A DNA stretch of 64,000 nucleotides from Pigmentiphaga sp. NML080357 (lineage in GTDB: Bacteria > Pseudomonadota > Gammaproteobacteria > Burkholderiales > Burkholderiaceae_B): positions 1 to 64,000 of the forward strand of contig NZ_NINW01000058.1 in assembly GCF_002188465.1 (NCBI RefSeq). Direction: 5' to 3'. The notes beneath the pieces are model-generated. The model saw only the letters and a list, made by a program, of their open reading frames with translations. It was not told the origin of the DNA and did no database searches. This document shows, one piece after another, positions 47,683 through 56,638 of the stretch. Positions within the stretch are counted from its first letter, which is position 1, and every line of letters starts with the position of its first letter. The translations under genes were made by a program, and so were the position numbers.

Positions 47683-49088
47683 TTTGTGCCTCCCTGCCGA
47701 CGCCAGGCCAGGGCGCGCTCGTCGGGAGCGACGGGGCTCAGGCGTGCTTGCCAATACGGCATGAACAGGCTGGCCCGCTCTTCACGGCCGTCGGTACGCG
47801 CATAGGGCCGCCGATAATAGGTTTCCGCTGCGCTGACGGCGGCCATCTCCGCCCCCGGCAGGCGCGTCTCGAACAGCAGCCTTCCCGCCCCGACCTTGGG
47901 CCCGCGGGCATCGCCGGTGGCCAGGGCGATGGCCGGCCTTGCGGCCCGGACGGCGAAGCGCAGGCGGCGCGTCCCGTCGTCCGCCCTGCCGGCCTGCGCG
48001 ATCTCGGCGAACGAAGGCAGCCCCCTGCCTGGCCAGACGACGGCCTGCGACAGGGCATAGGAATTCGCGAGCGGGTTGGCCGCGCCATCGAGCAGATTCC
48101 AGTCCGTATGTCCGCGCACCCATCGCCAGAAATCCTCATCCGCGAAATCCGGTGGTGGGTCGGCAACGTGCGGCAGGTCGTCGTCCGGCCGCAAGGCGTC
48201 ATTCTTTGCGCCTCCCCAGCCCATGGGGTATTCGCGGTAGTAGCAGCCTATCCATTTGTTGGAACGCAGCGCGTGGAACGACTGGGTATCGACGGACCGC
48301 CAGGTATCCAGGTCCAGCAGCGACGTCGCGCCGCGCCGCCGCAGTTCGTGCCGCAGCCACGGGCAGCGCCATTCGGAGGGCAGCATGCTGTGGCGATTGC
48401 CGTCGCGGGGCGCCAGGAACCCGTAGTGCGCACCGGCCTCTTCCACCATGGACTTGAGCCTGACTCTTGCGGCGCCGCCATACCGGACGACGAAGCCGGG
48501 CAGCGTATCGGCCAAGGGAATCGCGTCCAGCCGCGCGCCGTGATCGCCATAGTGGGCGGCGAACACGTCCCGCATAGCCTGCATGCGCGATTCGCCAAGC
48601 GTCCTTTGGACAGTCGCCTGCGCCCGGACCAGGACATCGTGCACGACCCGGTCATGCTCGGCAAAGGCACGGGCCAGTGCGCCGCTCTGCCAGTCCGCGT
48701 GCCGGCCCGCGCCGGCCGCCGCCGCGGCGCTTCGATAGGCCTGCCCATGGGCCGCGCCGAACAGGCCGCCGATCAGCGTGGCCGGCGGATTGGATCGCGC
48801 AAGCTGGCGCGATTCGGCATCGCCGAACTTTGCCCACGAGGCCAGCGTAATGGCGTGCGCCATCGCGACCTGGTGCGCGACGAGCGCGCGGTTGGCATAG
48901 GCGAGGAAATTGAGGCCACGGGCCTGGACCAATGCGCCGCTGTAGGCCGCGGCATCGAGCGCACTCGACAGCCGGACCTTTTCGCGCAGCAATTGTCCTC
49001 CGTTGAACAGCTGGATCAGCCCGGCGCCCGCCACCGCGAGGAGCACAAGCGCCAGGGCCAAGGATTGTCCCGTTTGCGATCGCGCCAT
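47679..49088 (-). CDS. TadG-like pilus assembly protein
   Basis: A 469-residue protein opening MARSQTGQSLALALVLLAVAGAG, a leader of a few residues, glycine, GQS and a hydrophobic helix as in TadG proteins, then LSSALDAAAYSGALVQARGLNFLAYANRALVAHQVAM, the conserved Flp/TadG N-terminal block. The large remainder (to residue 469) should be periplasmic and has no von Willebrand domain that I can see. It overlaps the TadE-like gene by 4 bases and follows the first pilin by 12. Confidence 0.75.
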   Translation of the reverse strand: MARSQTGQSLALALVLLAVAGAGLIQLFNGGQLLREKVRLSSALDAAAYSGALVQARGLNFLAYANRALVAHQVAMAHAITLASWAKFGDAESRQLARSNPPATLIGGLFGAAHGQAYRSAAAAAGAGRHADWQSGALARAFAEHDRVVHDVLVRAQATVQRTLGESRMQAMRDVFAAHYGDHGARLDAIPLADTLPGFVVRYGGAARVRLKSMVEEAGAHYGFLAPRDGNRHSMLPSEWRCPWLRHELRRRGATSLLDLDTWRSVDTQSFHALRSNKWIGCYYREYPMGWGGAKNDALRPDDDLPHVADPPPDFADEDFWRWVRGHTDWNLLDGAANPLANSYALSQAVVWPGRGLPSFAEIAQAGRADDGTRRLRFAVRAARPAIALATGDARGPKVGAGRLLFETRLPGAEMAAVSAAETYYRRPYARTDGREERASLFMPYWQARLSPVAPDERALAWRRQGGTK

Positions 49089-49100
49089 GACGCCGCTCGA

Positions 49101-49388
49101 TCAATGAGCGCCCGCCTGCGCGGCGTTGCCGGTGAAGGACTTGAGCGAACGGGCCGCCGTCTGCGACTTGGCGCTCTTGGCGGCGCTCTGCGCGGCACGC
49201 GACTCGGCCGAGCCGTCCTCGCCCGCGATCTCGCGCGCCATCGCCGCCGTTTGCGAGCGCACGACCTGGCCGAACAATTGGTAGACGGCAATCGCGGCAA
49301 CGGCCACCAGCGCGACGATGATCACGTACTCCACCATCGACTGGCCAAGTTGCCGGATACGAGAAGCGGAATGGACACGAACAGGCAT
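49101..49388 (-). CDS. flp: Flp-type prepilin with long C-terminal tail
   Basis: A 95-residue prepilin. The leader MPVRVHSASRIRQLG is cut before QSMVEYVIIVALVAVAAIAVYQLFG, with glutamate and tyrosine at +5 and +6 as in Flp pilins. The mature chain, about 80 residues, ends in an alanine- and serine-rich tail longer than usual. First gene of the operon, it is probably the main subunit. GGAG precedes the start, and a small hairpin lies just upstream in the leader. Confidence 0.85.
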   Translation of the reverse strand: MPVRVHSASRIRQLGQSMVEYVIIVALVAVAAIAVYQLFGQVVRSQTAAMAREIAGEDGSAESRAAQSAAKSAKSQTAARSLKSFTGNAAQAGAH

Positions 49389-49409
49389 GACGAGGCTCCG
49401 GTCCCGCGC

Positions 49410-49427
49410 GCCAGGCGCATGCCTGGC
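49410..49427. promoter_or_regulatory. Hairpin in the flp leader
   Basis: GCCAGGC (49410-49416) and GCCTGGC (49421-49427) pair perfectly around GCAT, 22 bases before the flp start codon and next to its ribosome site. It could stabilise the mRNA or influence translation of the abundant pilin. The rest of 49389-49558 holds no gene. Confidence 0.35.
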
Positions 49428-49558
49428 CGTCCGCGGAACACCCCGTCAGTTTCCCGGGAGGCCCCCGCACCCGCAATGCGAGGATCCCGTGACGGACAGA
49501 GATGTCATCCCTGTCCGCCGCAGGCAGAACGCCGCCGCAGCGGCGGCCGGGCCTGCCC

Positions 49559-50134
49559 CTACAGGTTCAGCTTGGTGATCTTGGTGCCTTCCACGGACAG
49601 GTTGGCCATGAGCCCCGCGTTGGTGATCGCGAAGGCCACGACCGGCGCGCGCGCCGTGTTGGTATCGATCGCGGCGTTGACGCCGGCCTTGACGACGGCA
49701 ACCGATCCGTCCACGCCCGCCGTCCAGCCATTGCTGCTCTTGAAGCGGTCGAGCTCGGCCTGGTTCATGAACATGAAGACGAGCGCTTTCGATTGCGCGC
49801 CGGCCTGGAAGCCGAACGAACCGCTGGCGGTACTGTAGTACCCGGTGGTGCGTCCGCCTTCGCGCAGCGAGCCCTCGCCATATTCGCCGCCGACGATGAA
49901 GCCGGCCGCGACCACGTTGGGAAATACCAGTATGCCCCTGGCCTTGGCCCCGAGTTCGCGCGAACCCTCGACCGTGGAGTAGAGCCGATTGAGCGCTTCG
50001 TTCACGCCGGAGTCGATCCGGGCTCGTTTGGCAGCGGGCGAGCCGTCCCCGTTTTCGGGATTCGTGGTGGTGCATCCCGCCGCGGCCAGCAGGCTCGCGG
50101 TGACACCGGCATAGAGGAACTGACGACGTTTCAT
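49559..50134 (-). CDS. SYLF-domain lipoprotein (Ysc84-like)
   Basis: A 191-residue protein with a twin-arginine-like start (MKRRQFLYAGVTASLL) and the lipobox LLAAAGC, so cleaved and lipidated at residue 21 or so. The body matches the SYLF/YSC84 family: ARGILVFPNVVAAGFIVGGEYGEG, YYSTASGSFGFQAGAQSK and NQAELDRFKSS. Bacterial members are probably outer-membrane or periplasmic; the fold can bind lipids in other organisms. It precedes the Tad operon on the same strand but is likely separate. Confidence 0.85.
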   Translation of the reverse strand: MKRRQFLYAGVTASLLAAAGCTTTNPENGDGSPAAKRARIDSGVNEALNRLYSTVEGSRELGAKARGILVFPNVVAAGFIVGGEYGEGSLREGGRTTGYYSTASGSFGFQAGAQSKALVFMFMNQAELDRFKSSNGWTAGVDGSVAVVKAGVNAAIDTNTARAPVVAFAITNAGLMANLSVEGTKITKLNL

Positions 50135-50372
50135 GCTCTCTCTCCTTGAGTGATCCTGCCGTGAAGGCGGCGCATCGACCGGCCGCGGCAAGCACTGAAA
50201 TTCTGCCGGATATACGTCAAAACGGAGAATACAAACGTAACCGGGTTGTTGCATCCGGTGAGCCCCGCCACCCGGCCCCGGTCTTGCGCGGCAGGCACGG
50301 TACCAGCATTTGTGCGAAGATCGGGACACAGCGATCAAACGCCCTCACCCGTCTCTCTCGCGAGCCGCCGCC

Positions 50373-51191
50373 ATGCCCGGATTTGACGTAGAAGACATCG
50401 AGTTCCCCGCCGCCGACGGGCAACCGCTGCTGGGCCGCCTGTATCGCCCTCGCCGCAACGGCGTCGTACCCCTCCTGGTCGACGTGCACGGCGGGGCCTG
50501 GGTTCGCGGCAATCGCCTGAACAACGCCTCCATGCACGAAACCCTGGCCGAGGAAGGCATCGCCGTCTTCGCGCTGGACTTCCGCATGCCGCCGCAAGTG
50601 GATTTTCCCGGCAGCATTGCCGACGTCAACGCCGGCCTGCGCTGGGCGCAGCGCCATGCCGGGGAGTTGGGCAGCCGGCCCGAATGGACGGGCGGCCTGG
50701 GGACGTCCAGCGGGGGCCACTTGCTGATGCTCAACGCGCTGTGTCCGCACGACGCGCGCTATGCGGCCGCGCCCGAAGATGGCACGCCGCTCGTCCATTA
50801 CGCGGTGGCATGCTGGCCCATCCTGGACCCGTTGGCGCGCTACCGCATGGCCCAGGCGCGCCAGCTCGCCCAGCTGGTCGAGGCACACCAGGCGTTCTGG
50901 CCGGACGAGGCAGCAATGGAGCGGGACAACCCTCATCGCCTCGTCGAGCGCGGGGAAGCGCGCTACCTGCCGCCGGTGCTCCTGATACAGGGCACCGCCG
51001 ACGCCAACGTCGACCATCTGGGCGCCGATGCCTTCGGCGAGCAATACCGGGCGGCCGGCGGCGCGATCGAGGTGCTGAAATACGACGACGAGGTACACAT
51101 GTTCATGACCGTGGAACCGGCCTCGCCCGCCTCGCTCCACGCGATGGACCGCATCAGGCATTTCGTCCGGAGCCAGACCCGGCCAGTCTGA
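50373..51191 (+). CDS. Alpha/beta hydrolase, esterase (HSL/BD-FAE-like)
   Basis: A 272-residue hydrolase. HGGAW (about residue 50) forms the oxyanion hole of the HSL family, GTSSGGH carries the nucleophile serine, the acid is in GTADANVDH, and the histidine in EVHMF. It probably cleaves carboxylic esters; kynurenine formamidase is a distant alternative. The ATG at 50373 starts the domain. No ribosome site is clear. No operon partner is evident. Confidence 0.85.
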   Translation: MPGFDVEDIEFPAADGQPLLGRLYRPRRNGVVPLLVDVHGGAWVRGNRLNNASMHETLAEEGIAVFALDFRMPPQVDFPGSIADVNAGLRWAQRHAGELGSRPEWTGGLGTSSGGHLLMLNALCPHDARYAAAPEDGTPLVHYAVACWPILDPLARYRMAQARQLAQLVEAHQAFWPDEAAMERDNPHRLVERGEARYLPPVLLIQGTADANVDHLGADAFGEQYRAAGGAIEVLKYDDEVHMFMTVEPASPASLHAMDRIRHFVRSQTRPV

Positions 51192-51332
51192 CGGGACCGC
51201 GAACTGTAAACGATCTGCAAAACGTACAAAATGTTGCCATTCCAGGCGGGGAGTAGAGGCTAAGATCAGCCAGGCTTAAGTGCTGTCGATACGTAACGAC
51301 GCCTTATGCCCAGTCCAAACCAGGAGGTCAAC

Positions 51333-51977
51333 ATGAAAACCAACACTCTCTCCAAACTTGCTCTGGTTGCGGCGCTTGGCGTTTTCGTCGCCGGCTGCGC
51401 CAACCAGCAGCACACCAATACGGCCATCGGCGCCGGGGGCGGGGCCGCGGTCGGGGCCGGCCTGGGGGCACTGCTGGGCAACTCCAAGGGCGCGGCCATC
51501 GGCGCCGGCCTGGGAGCCGTGGCGGGCGGGCTGATCGGCTACAACTGGAAGACGGTCAAGCAGGATGTCGAAAAATCGGGATCCAAAGACCTCGGCATCG
51601 ACATGACCGAGCAGCCTGACGGTTCGCTCAAGGTCAATGTGCCGAGCAACGTCTCCTTCGACACCGGCAGCTATGCGCTGAAGCCGGCGCTGCTGCCCGT
51701 GCTCGACACCGTTGCCAAGACGCTGAACGAGCACCCCGAACTGCGCGCCAAGGCCGTCGGCCATACCGACAACACCGGCCAGATGTCGCTGAACCAGACG
51801 TTGTCGCAGAACCGGGCTCTGGCTGTCACCAACTACCTGATCAGCAAGGGCGTCTCGCCGACGCGCCTCAGCACCGAAGGCCGTGGGCCGAACGACCCCA
51901 TCGCCAGCAACGACACGGTGGAAGGACGCGCCGCCAACCGCCGCACCGAGGTTTACCTGTACGCGGTGAAGGGTTGA
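51333..51977 (+). CDS. OmpA-family peptidoglycan-binding lipoprotein
   Basis: A 214-residue lipoprotein with lipobox VAGC at residue 23. It has a glycine-zipper stretch (GGGAAVGAGLGALLG and GAAIGAGLGAVAGGL, about 35-70) and a C-terminal OmpA domain (about 100-210; DTGSYALKPA, AVGHTDNTG, LSQNRALAVTNYLISKGV, ANRRTEVYL) that binds peptidoglycan. AGGAGG precedes the ATG at 51333. It is followed by a strong hairpin. It resembles YiaD-type proteins. Confidence 0.93.
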   Translation: MKTNTLSKLALVAALGVFVAGCANQQHTNTAIGAGGGAAVGAGLGALLGNSKGAAIGAGLGAVAGGLIGYNWKTVKQDVEKSGSKDLGIDMTEQPDGSLKVNVPSNVSFDTGSYALKPALLPVLDTVAKTLNEHPELRAKAVGHTDNTGQMSLNQTLSQNRALAVTNYLISKGVSPTRLSTEGRGPNDPIASNDTVEGRAANRRTEVYLYAVKG

Positions 51978-51983
51978 CCGCCA

Positions 51984-52014
51984 GGAGGCCGCCCGCCTTC
52001 GCGCGGCGGCCTCC
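51984..52014 (+). terminator. GC-rich hairpin after the OmpA lipoprotein gene
   Basis: GGAGGCCGCC (51984-51993) and GGCGGCCTCC (52005-52014) form a perfect 10-base stem with an 11-base loop, starting 7 bases past the stop codon. No T run follows directly, so it may act as a terminator or as mRNA protection. Confidence 0.55.
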
Positions 52015-52159
52015 CGTCCCGGCCAGGCGGACGTCTTCCGCGAAGCCGGGACGGCTCCTCCCGGGACGCCGCCCGCAAGGCTTGAACGGGCGCGTTCTTG
52101 GGTAAAGTAATGGTAATGTCACACCCGGCCGCCGCCGGGCTACCTGAACGTACATTGCC

Positions 52160-52723
52160 ATGTCCAGCCCCGCCATTGCCCTCTCCGCCTCGACGCTCAC
52201 CATCCGCGACGCCACCGAGGCCGACATGCCGGCCATCCAGGCGATCTACGCCTTCCACGTCCTGCATGGCGTCGCCAGCTTCGAGGAAATCCCCCCTTCC
52301 GTGGAAGAAATGCGAGCCCGGCGCGCTACCGTGCTCGGCCTGGGCCTGCCCTACCTGGTGGCGGAGGCGGACGGCGCCGTGGTCGGCTACAGCTACGCCG
52401 GCAGCTATCGCGCTCGCCCGGCCTATCGCCACACCGTGGAAAACTCGGTCTACGTGGCCGACGGCGCGGGCGGACAAGGCATCGGCGAGGCGCTGATGAA
52501 AGCCCTGATCGCCCGGTGCCACGGCGGACCGTGGCGGCAGATGATCGCCGTCATCGGCGACAGCGGCAACACCGCGTCCATCGCCTTGCACAGGAAAGTC
52601 GGCTTCGAACACGCGGGTGTGCTCCGCAGCGTCGGCTTCAAGCACGGCCGCTGGGTCGATACCGTACTGATGCAGCTGCCGCTCGGCGACGGCGACCGGA
52701 CCCTGCCCCACCACGCATCATGA
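52160..52723 (+). CDS. GNAT N-acetyltransferase, phosphinothricin acetyltransferase-like
   Basis: A 187-residue GNAT enzyme of the PAT/Bar subgroup. Characteristic parts are IRDATEADMPAIQAIYAFHV, ASFEEIPPSVEEM, VVGYSYAGSYRARPAYRHTVENSVYV, the acetyl-CoA loop GGQGIGEALMKAL, and GDSGNTASIALHRKVGFEHAG. It acetylates an amino group of phosphinothricin, methionine sulfone or another amino acid; the true substrate cannot be read. It lies 4 bases before the DUF72 gene, so they form one unit. Confidence 0.9.
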   Translation: MSSPAIALSASTLTIRDATEADMPAIQAIYAFHVLHGVASFEEIPPSVEEMRARRATVLGLGLPYLVAEADGAVVGYSYAGSYRARPAYRHTVENSVYVADGAGGQGIGEALMKALIARCHGGPWRQMIAVIGDSGNTASIALHRKVGFEHAGVLRSVGFKHGRWVDTVLMQLPLGDGDRTLPHHAS

Positions 52724-52727
52724 CGCC

Positions 52728-53609
52728 ATGAACGACATCCGCGTAGGCATCTCCGGCTGGCGCTACGCTCCCTGGCGCGGCGTGTTCTACCCCGAGGGGC
52801 TGCCCCAGAGGCTGGAGCTGGCCTACGCGTCGCGCGAGTTCTCCACCATCGAGCTCAACGGCTCGTTCTATTCGCTACAGACCCCGGAACGCTACGCCAG
52901 CTGGTATGCCGATACGCCGCGCGGCTTCCTGTTCAGCATCAAGGGGCCGCGCTACATGACCCACATCCTGCGGCTCAAGGAAATCGACCGGCCCCTGGCC
53001 AACTTCCTGTCCTCCGGGCTATTCGAACTGAAGGAGAAGCTGGGCCCTATCCTGTGGCAATTCCCTCCCAGCATGCGCTTCGACCAGGAACGCTTCGAAA
53101 CCTTCTTCAGGGCCTTGCCGCACGATACGGACCGCGCCCGCGTCCTGGCCAGAAAGCACGAGGCACGCATGCGAGGGCGCGCGAGCCTGGCAACGTTTCC
53201 CGACCAGCCCATGCGCCATGCCATAGAGATCCGGCACGACAGCTTCTTGGATACGGCCTTCACCGACATGCTGCGCCACTACGGCGTCGCCCTGGTGGTG
53301 GCCGACACGGCGGGCAAATGGCCTTACGAGGAAGACGTCACGGCCGACTTCGTCTACATCCGGCTGCACGGCGATCAGGAACTCTACGTCAGCGGCTATA
53401 CCGACCCGGCGCTGGACCGCTGGGGCGAGCGCATCGCCGCCTGGGCCCGTGGGACCGAACCGCGCGACGCCCGCCGCATCGACGGCAAGGCGCCGCACCG
53501 GCCGGGCCGCGACGTGTTCTGCTACTTCGACAACGACGCCAAGGTCGAGGCCCCCCGCAATGCCAAGACGCTGATGGGCAAGCTGGGGCTGCCCATGCAG
53601 GCCGTCTGA
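52728..53609 (+). CDS. DUF72 family protein (YecE-like)
   Basis: A 293-residue TIM-barrel protein of the DUF72 (YecE) family, function unknown. The pattern VGISGWRYAPWRGVFYPEGLPQ, YASREFSTIELNGSFYSLQ, and KEKLGPILWQFPPSM, YIRLHGDQELY and CYFDNDAKVEAPRNA are typical. It lies 4 bases after the GNAT gene. Convergent with mpg. Confidence 0.9.
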   Translation: MNDIRVGISGWRYAPWRGVFYPEGLPQRLELAYASREFSTIELNGSFYSLQTPERYASWYADTPRGFLFSIKGPRYMTHILRLKEIDRPLANFLSSGLFELKEKLGPILWQFPPSMRFDQERFETFFRALPHDTDRARVLARKHEARMRGRASLATFPDQPMRHAIEIRHDSFLDTAFTDMLRHYGVALVVADTAGKWPYEEDVTADFVYIRLHGDQELYVSGYTDPALDRWGERIAAWARGTEPRDARRIDGKAPHRPGRDVFCYFDNDAKVEAPRNAKTLMGKLGLPMQAV

Positions 53610-53681
53610 CGGACATCCAACCCCGGCATGAATCCGTGACATCCCGCTTTGCCGGCCAAGCCACCGCAAGGCCTGGCCCCT

Positions 53682-54260
53682 TCACCCCTTCGGAAACGGC
53701 CGGCTCAGGAAGCGCGAACCCGCCAGCCCGAAGCGCCATGGCACGTCGCGCGCCTTCGATATGCCTATCCTCGGCCCTGCGACAACGGGGGGTTCTTCCT
53801 CCCTGGGCTGCAGCGCGAACGGCGGCCGGTCCAGCGCCAGGCCGTCGAAGCTGCGGTCGATGCCCAGCGCCTGGCCGACCCGGCCCGGACCCGAGCAAAG
53901 CAGTCGCGCATCCTCCACGCCTCGCCGTGCCCGCATGACGTCTATCCCATGAGTGGGCTCCAGCGCGCGTATCAGCACGCCGGCGCCATGGCCGGATTCG
54001 CGGCACACCAGGTTCAGGCACCAGTGGATCCCGTAAGACCGATACACATAAGCCCGGCCGGGCGTGCCGAACATCGATGCGTTGCGCGGCGTCGGCCCGG
54101 AGAAACTGTGGGAAGCGGGATCTTCCCTGTCGTAGGCTTCTGCTTCCACGATGCGGCCGCCCACGCCGTCCACCAGCAGCGTCACCCCGATAAGCAGGCG
54201 TGCGACCTCGGACGAAGGCGCATGGAAGTCGATGTTGGCGAGCCGGTGAGTCGAACGCAT
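53682..54260 (-). CDS. mpg: 3-methyladenine DNA glycosylase (Mpg/AAG type)
   Basis: A 192-residue DNA repair glycosylase that flips out and cuts off 3-methyladenine, hypoxanthine and related bases. It has the N-terminal [11 protein letters not shown], the catalytic glutamate in [17 protein letters not shown], the [16 protein letters not shown] strand, and [16 protein letters not shown] precedes the start. It lies 16 bases downstream of the LysR gene on the same strand. Confidence 0.93.
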   Translation of the reverse strand: MRSTHRLANIDFHAPSSEVARLLIGVTLLVDGVGGRIVEAEAYDREDPASHSFSGPTPRNASMFGTPGRAYVYRSYGIHWCLNLVCRESGHGAGVLIRALEPTHGIDVMRARRGVEDARLLCSGPGRVGQALGIDRSFDGLALDRPPFALQPREEEPPVVAGPRIGISKARDVPWRFGLAGSRFLSRPFPKG

Positions 54261-54276
54261 GGAAATCCTCGAAAAA

Positions 54277-55182
54277 TCACAGCAGGCGGTTTTTCATGGA
54301 GAAGTCGATGGCCTGCCGCGCGATGGCCAGCATTCCCGGAACGACCGGGCGAGTGTCGTCCCGCCGCCAGCGGAACGAATACGGTAGCGGCCTGAGCGCC
54401 GGCGTGCTCTTGAGGACGCGCAATCGGCCGCGCTTGGCGAGCGCCGCTGCCCAGCCGGCAGGCAGTATCCCTACGCCGACGCCTTCGCTCACCAGGCCGG
54501 CGATGGCCCCCCAATTGTTGCAGATCAGCCGCTGATGGATGTCCAGCCCGCTGGCATTGAGCCAGTCGTCGAGCACACGGGTCGTCCCGGCCCCCAAGGG
54601 CAACGTGACGAGCGGATAGGTGGCCAGCAGGCGCGCGGTCATGGCGGTGGACGAAGCTTCGGCGTCCACGCTGGTCACCCAGGAAAACCGCGCTTCGCCG
54701 ATCCGCTCGGAGCAAATGTCGGGGCGCGGAGACCGGCCGGCGATGACGGCGCAATCCAGCTGGCCGCTTTCCAGCCCGTGCTCCAGCGCCGCCCCTACGT
54801 CCACCGTGGGTTCCACGACCAGTTCCGGGTGCTCCCTCTTGGCGAGCGTGAGCAGGCGCGGCAGCCACGTGAGGGCCGTCAACTCGCCCACGCCGATCCT
54901 GCAGCGTCCCGCCAAGCCGGTGTCCACGGCCACGCAGCGGCGTACCGACTCGGCTTCCTGCAGCAAGCCCCAGGCGCGCGGCACCAGCCGCTTTCCAGCC
55001 TCGCTGAGCTCCGCCTTGTGCCCGGACCGGTCGAACAGCGCGACGCCCAGCGACTGTTCCAGTTCGCTGACGCGCTTGGACAGCGACGAAACGGACAGGT
55101 GCAGCCTTTCAGCAGCGATCGCGAAGCTTGCGCACGTCGCCGCCCAATAGAAAGCCTCCAGTTGCTTCAGCGTCATGGCCAT
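54277..55182 (-). CDS. LysR-family transcriptional regulator
   Basis: A 301-residue LysR regulator with the helix-turn-helix at about residues 4-62 ([45 protein letters not shown]) and the C-terminal effector domain. The ATG at 55182 follows GGGATG. It is divergent from the hydroxyacid dehydrogenase gene across an AT-rich gap with a palindrome, so control of that gene is likely. Confidence 0.92.
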   Translation of the reverse strand: MAMTLKQLEAFYWAATCASFAIAAERLHLSVSSLSKRVSELEQSLGVALFDRSGHKAELSEAGKRLVPRAWGLLQEAESVRRCVAVDTGLAGRCRIGVGELTALTWLPRLLTLAKREHPELVVEPTVDVGAALEHGLESGQLDCAVIAGRSPRPDICSERIGEARFSWVTSVDAEASSTAMTARLLATYPLVTLPLGAGTTRVLDDWLNASGLDIHQRLICNNWGAIAGLVSEGVGVGILPAGWAAALAKRGRLRVLKSTPALRPLPYSFRWRRDDTRPVVPGMLAIARQAIDFSMKNRLL

Positions 55183-55198
55183 GCATCCCGCGCTTTCA

Positions 55199-55213
55199 TT
55201 CGAATAAATCGAA
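55199..55213. promoter_or_regulatory. Palindrome between LysR and hydroxyacid dehydrogenase genes
   Basis: TTCGA (55199-55203) and TCGAA (55209-55213) form a perfect inverted repeat around ATAAA, in the AT-rich part of the 117-base gap. It lies 17 bases upstream of the LysR start. Short dyads with a T and A at the ends are common LysR boxes. The link is inferred. Confidence 0.35.
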
Positions 55214-55299
55214 ATAGTTTTTTTGAATTTTATCGCTTTCTTAACACAAACCGGATCGCTAGAGTGTGCTCGTCCCGAACTTCGGCAGATTTCGACTCG

Positions 55300-56562
55300 A
55301 TGGCTGCGAACGCTGAACACTCCGTCCCGTCTTCCCCGTCCAGCCTGCCGGGCACGCAGGTCCTGCCCGCCCTCCGGCCGGACCGGCGCCTGCGCGACGT
55401 GCTGTGTCTCGACGATTTCGAGCCGTTGGCCCGTAGGCGGCTGCCGCGCCCCATCTTCGGCTACGTGGCGGGAGCCGCCGAACGCAACAGCTCGCTGCGC
55501 GACAATGCCGAGGCATTCGAAGGCTACGGCTTCGTCCCTCGCACGCTGGTGGACGTATCCCGGCGAACGCAGGCCGTCACGCTGTTCGGCACGCGCTACG
55601 CGCACGCCTTCGGCATCGCCCCCATGGGAATCAACGCCCTCTCGGCCTACCGCGGGGACATCGTGCTCGCCAGCGAGGCTGCCGCGGCAGGCATGCCTTC
55701 GATCATGAGCGGCAGCTCGTTGATTCCCCTGGAGGACGTCGCGCGCCAGGCGCCGGGGACCTGGTTCCAGGCCTATCTTCCCGGCGACGTCGCGCGCATC
55801 GATCCGCTGATCGAACGCGTCGCCAAGGCAGGTTACCGGACGCTGGTGCTTACCGTGGACATTCCCGTATCGGCCAATCGCGAGAACAACATCCGCACGG
55901 GTTTCTCCACCCCGCTTCGGCCCAGCCTGCGGCTGGCCTGGGACGGCTTGAGCCATCCGCGCTGGCTGTGCGGCACGTTCCTGCGAACGCTGGTACGGCA
56001 CGGCCTGCCTCATTTCGAGAATTCGTTCGCCACGCGCGGCGCTCCTATTCTTTCGTCGAGCGTCCTGCGCGACTTCACGGCGCGCGATCACCTGAACTGG
56101 GAGCACGTGGCCCGCATTCGCCGCCGTTGGCAAGGCACGCTGGTCCTGAAGGGCGTGCTGCATCCGGGCGACGCCGCGCTGGCGAAAAAGCACGGCGTGG
56201 ACGGCCTCATCGTCTCCAATCACGGGGGACGCCAGTTGGACGGCGCCGTTTCCGCCCTGCGCGTATTGCCGTCCATCGTCGATGCCGCCCAGGGCATGAC
56301 GGTCATGATGGACGGCGGCGTCCGGCGCGGCACCGATGTACTGAAGGCGCTGGCACTGGGCGCCGCATGCGTCTTCATCGGACGCCCGTTCAACTACGCC
56401 ATGGCCGCGGCAGGCGCCGCCGGCGTGAAACACGCGATCCGCCTGCTTGCGGACGAGGTGGACCGCGGCATGGCCATGCTCGGCATCAATACCCTGGCCG
56501 AGCTGGACGCCGGCCTGCTCATGCCGCTGCGCGCAGGGCGGCACGCCGCCGGGGCGCCATAG
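55300..56562 (+). CDS. FMN-dependent alpha-hydroxy acid dehydrogenase (lactate/mandelate type)
   Basis: A 420-residue TIM-barrel flavoenzyme of the LldD/mandelate dehydrogenase family, oxidising a 2-hydroxy acid to the keto acid. The catalytic block SNHGGRQLDGAVS, the lysine in LVLKGVLHPGDA, the FQAYLPG strand, LTVDIPVSANRENNIR and FMN-phosphate GGVRRGTDVLKALALGA are all present. It has no membrane-binding insert like that of glycolate oxidase. The start at 55300 lacks a clear ribosome site. It is divergent from the LysR gene and 76 bases before the broken short-chain dehydrogenase. Substrate unknown. Confidence 0.92.
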   Translation: MAANAEHSVPSSPSSLPGTQVLPALRPDRRLRDVLCLDDFEPLARRRLPRPIFGYVAGAAERNSSLRDNAEAFEGYGFVPRTLVDVSRRTQAVTLFGTRYAHAFGIAPMGINALSAYRGDIVLASEAAAAGMPSIMSGSSLIPLEDVARQAPGTWFQAYLPGDVARIDPLIERVAKAGYRTLVLTVDIPVSANRENNIRTGFSTPLRPSLRLAWDGLSHPRWLCGTFLRTLVRHGLPHFENSFATRGAPILSSSVLRDFTARDHLNWEHVARIRRRWQGTLVLKGVLHPGDAALAKKHGVDGLIVSNHGGRQLDGAVSALRVLPSIVDAAQGMTVMMDGGVRRGTDVLKALALGAACVFIGRPFNYAMAAAGAAGVKHAIRLLADEVDRGMAMLGINTLAELDAGLLMPLRAGRHAAGAP

Positions 56563-56638
56563 CGCCAGCCGCCGGACTGCCTGCCCGCGCCCGGCCTCCC
56601 CCCTTATCCACCACTCTCACCAACAGCGAGGTCCTCCC

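Noticed and set aside
46692-49838. A 1048-residue frame on the plus strand
   Set aside because: Antisense to the TadG-, TadE-like and unknown genes; the long open frame is a by-product of high GC.
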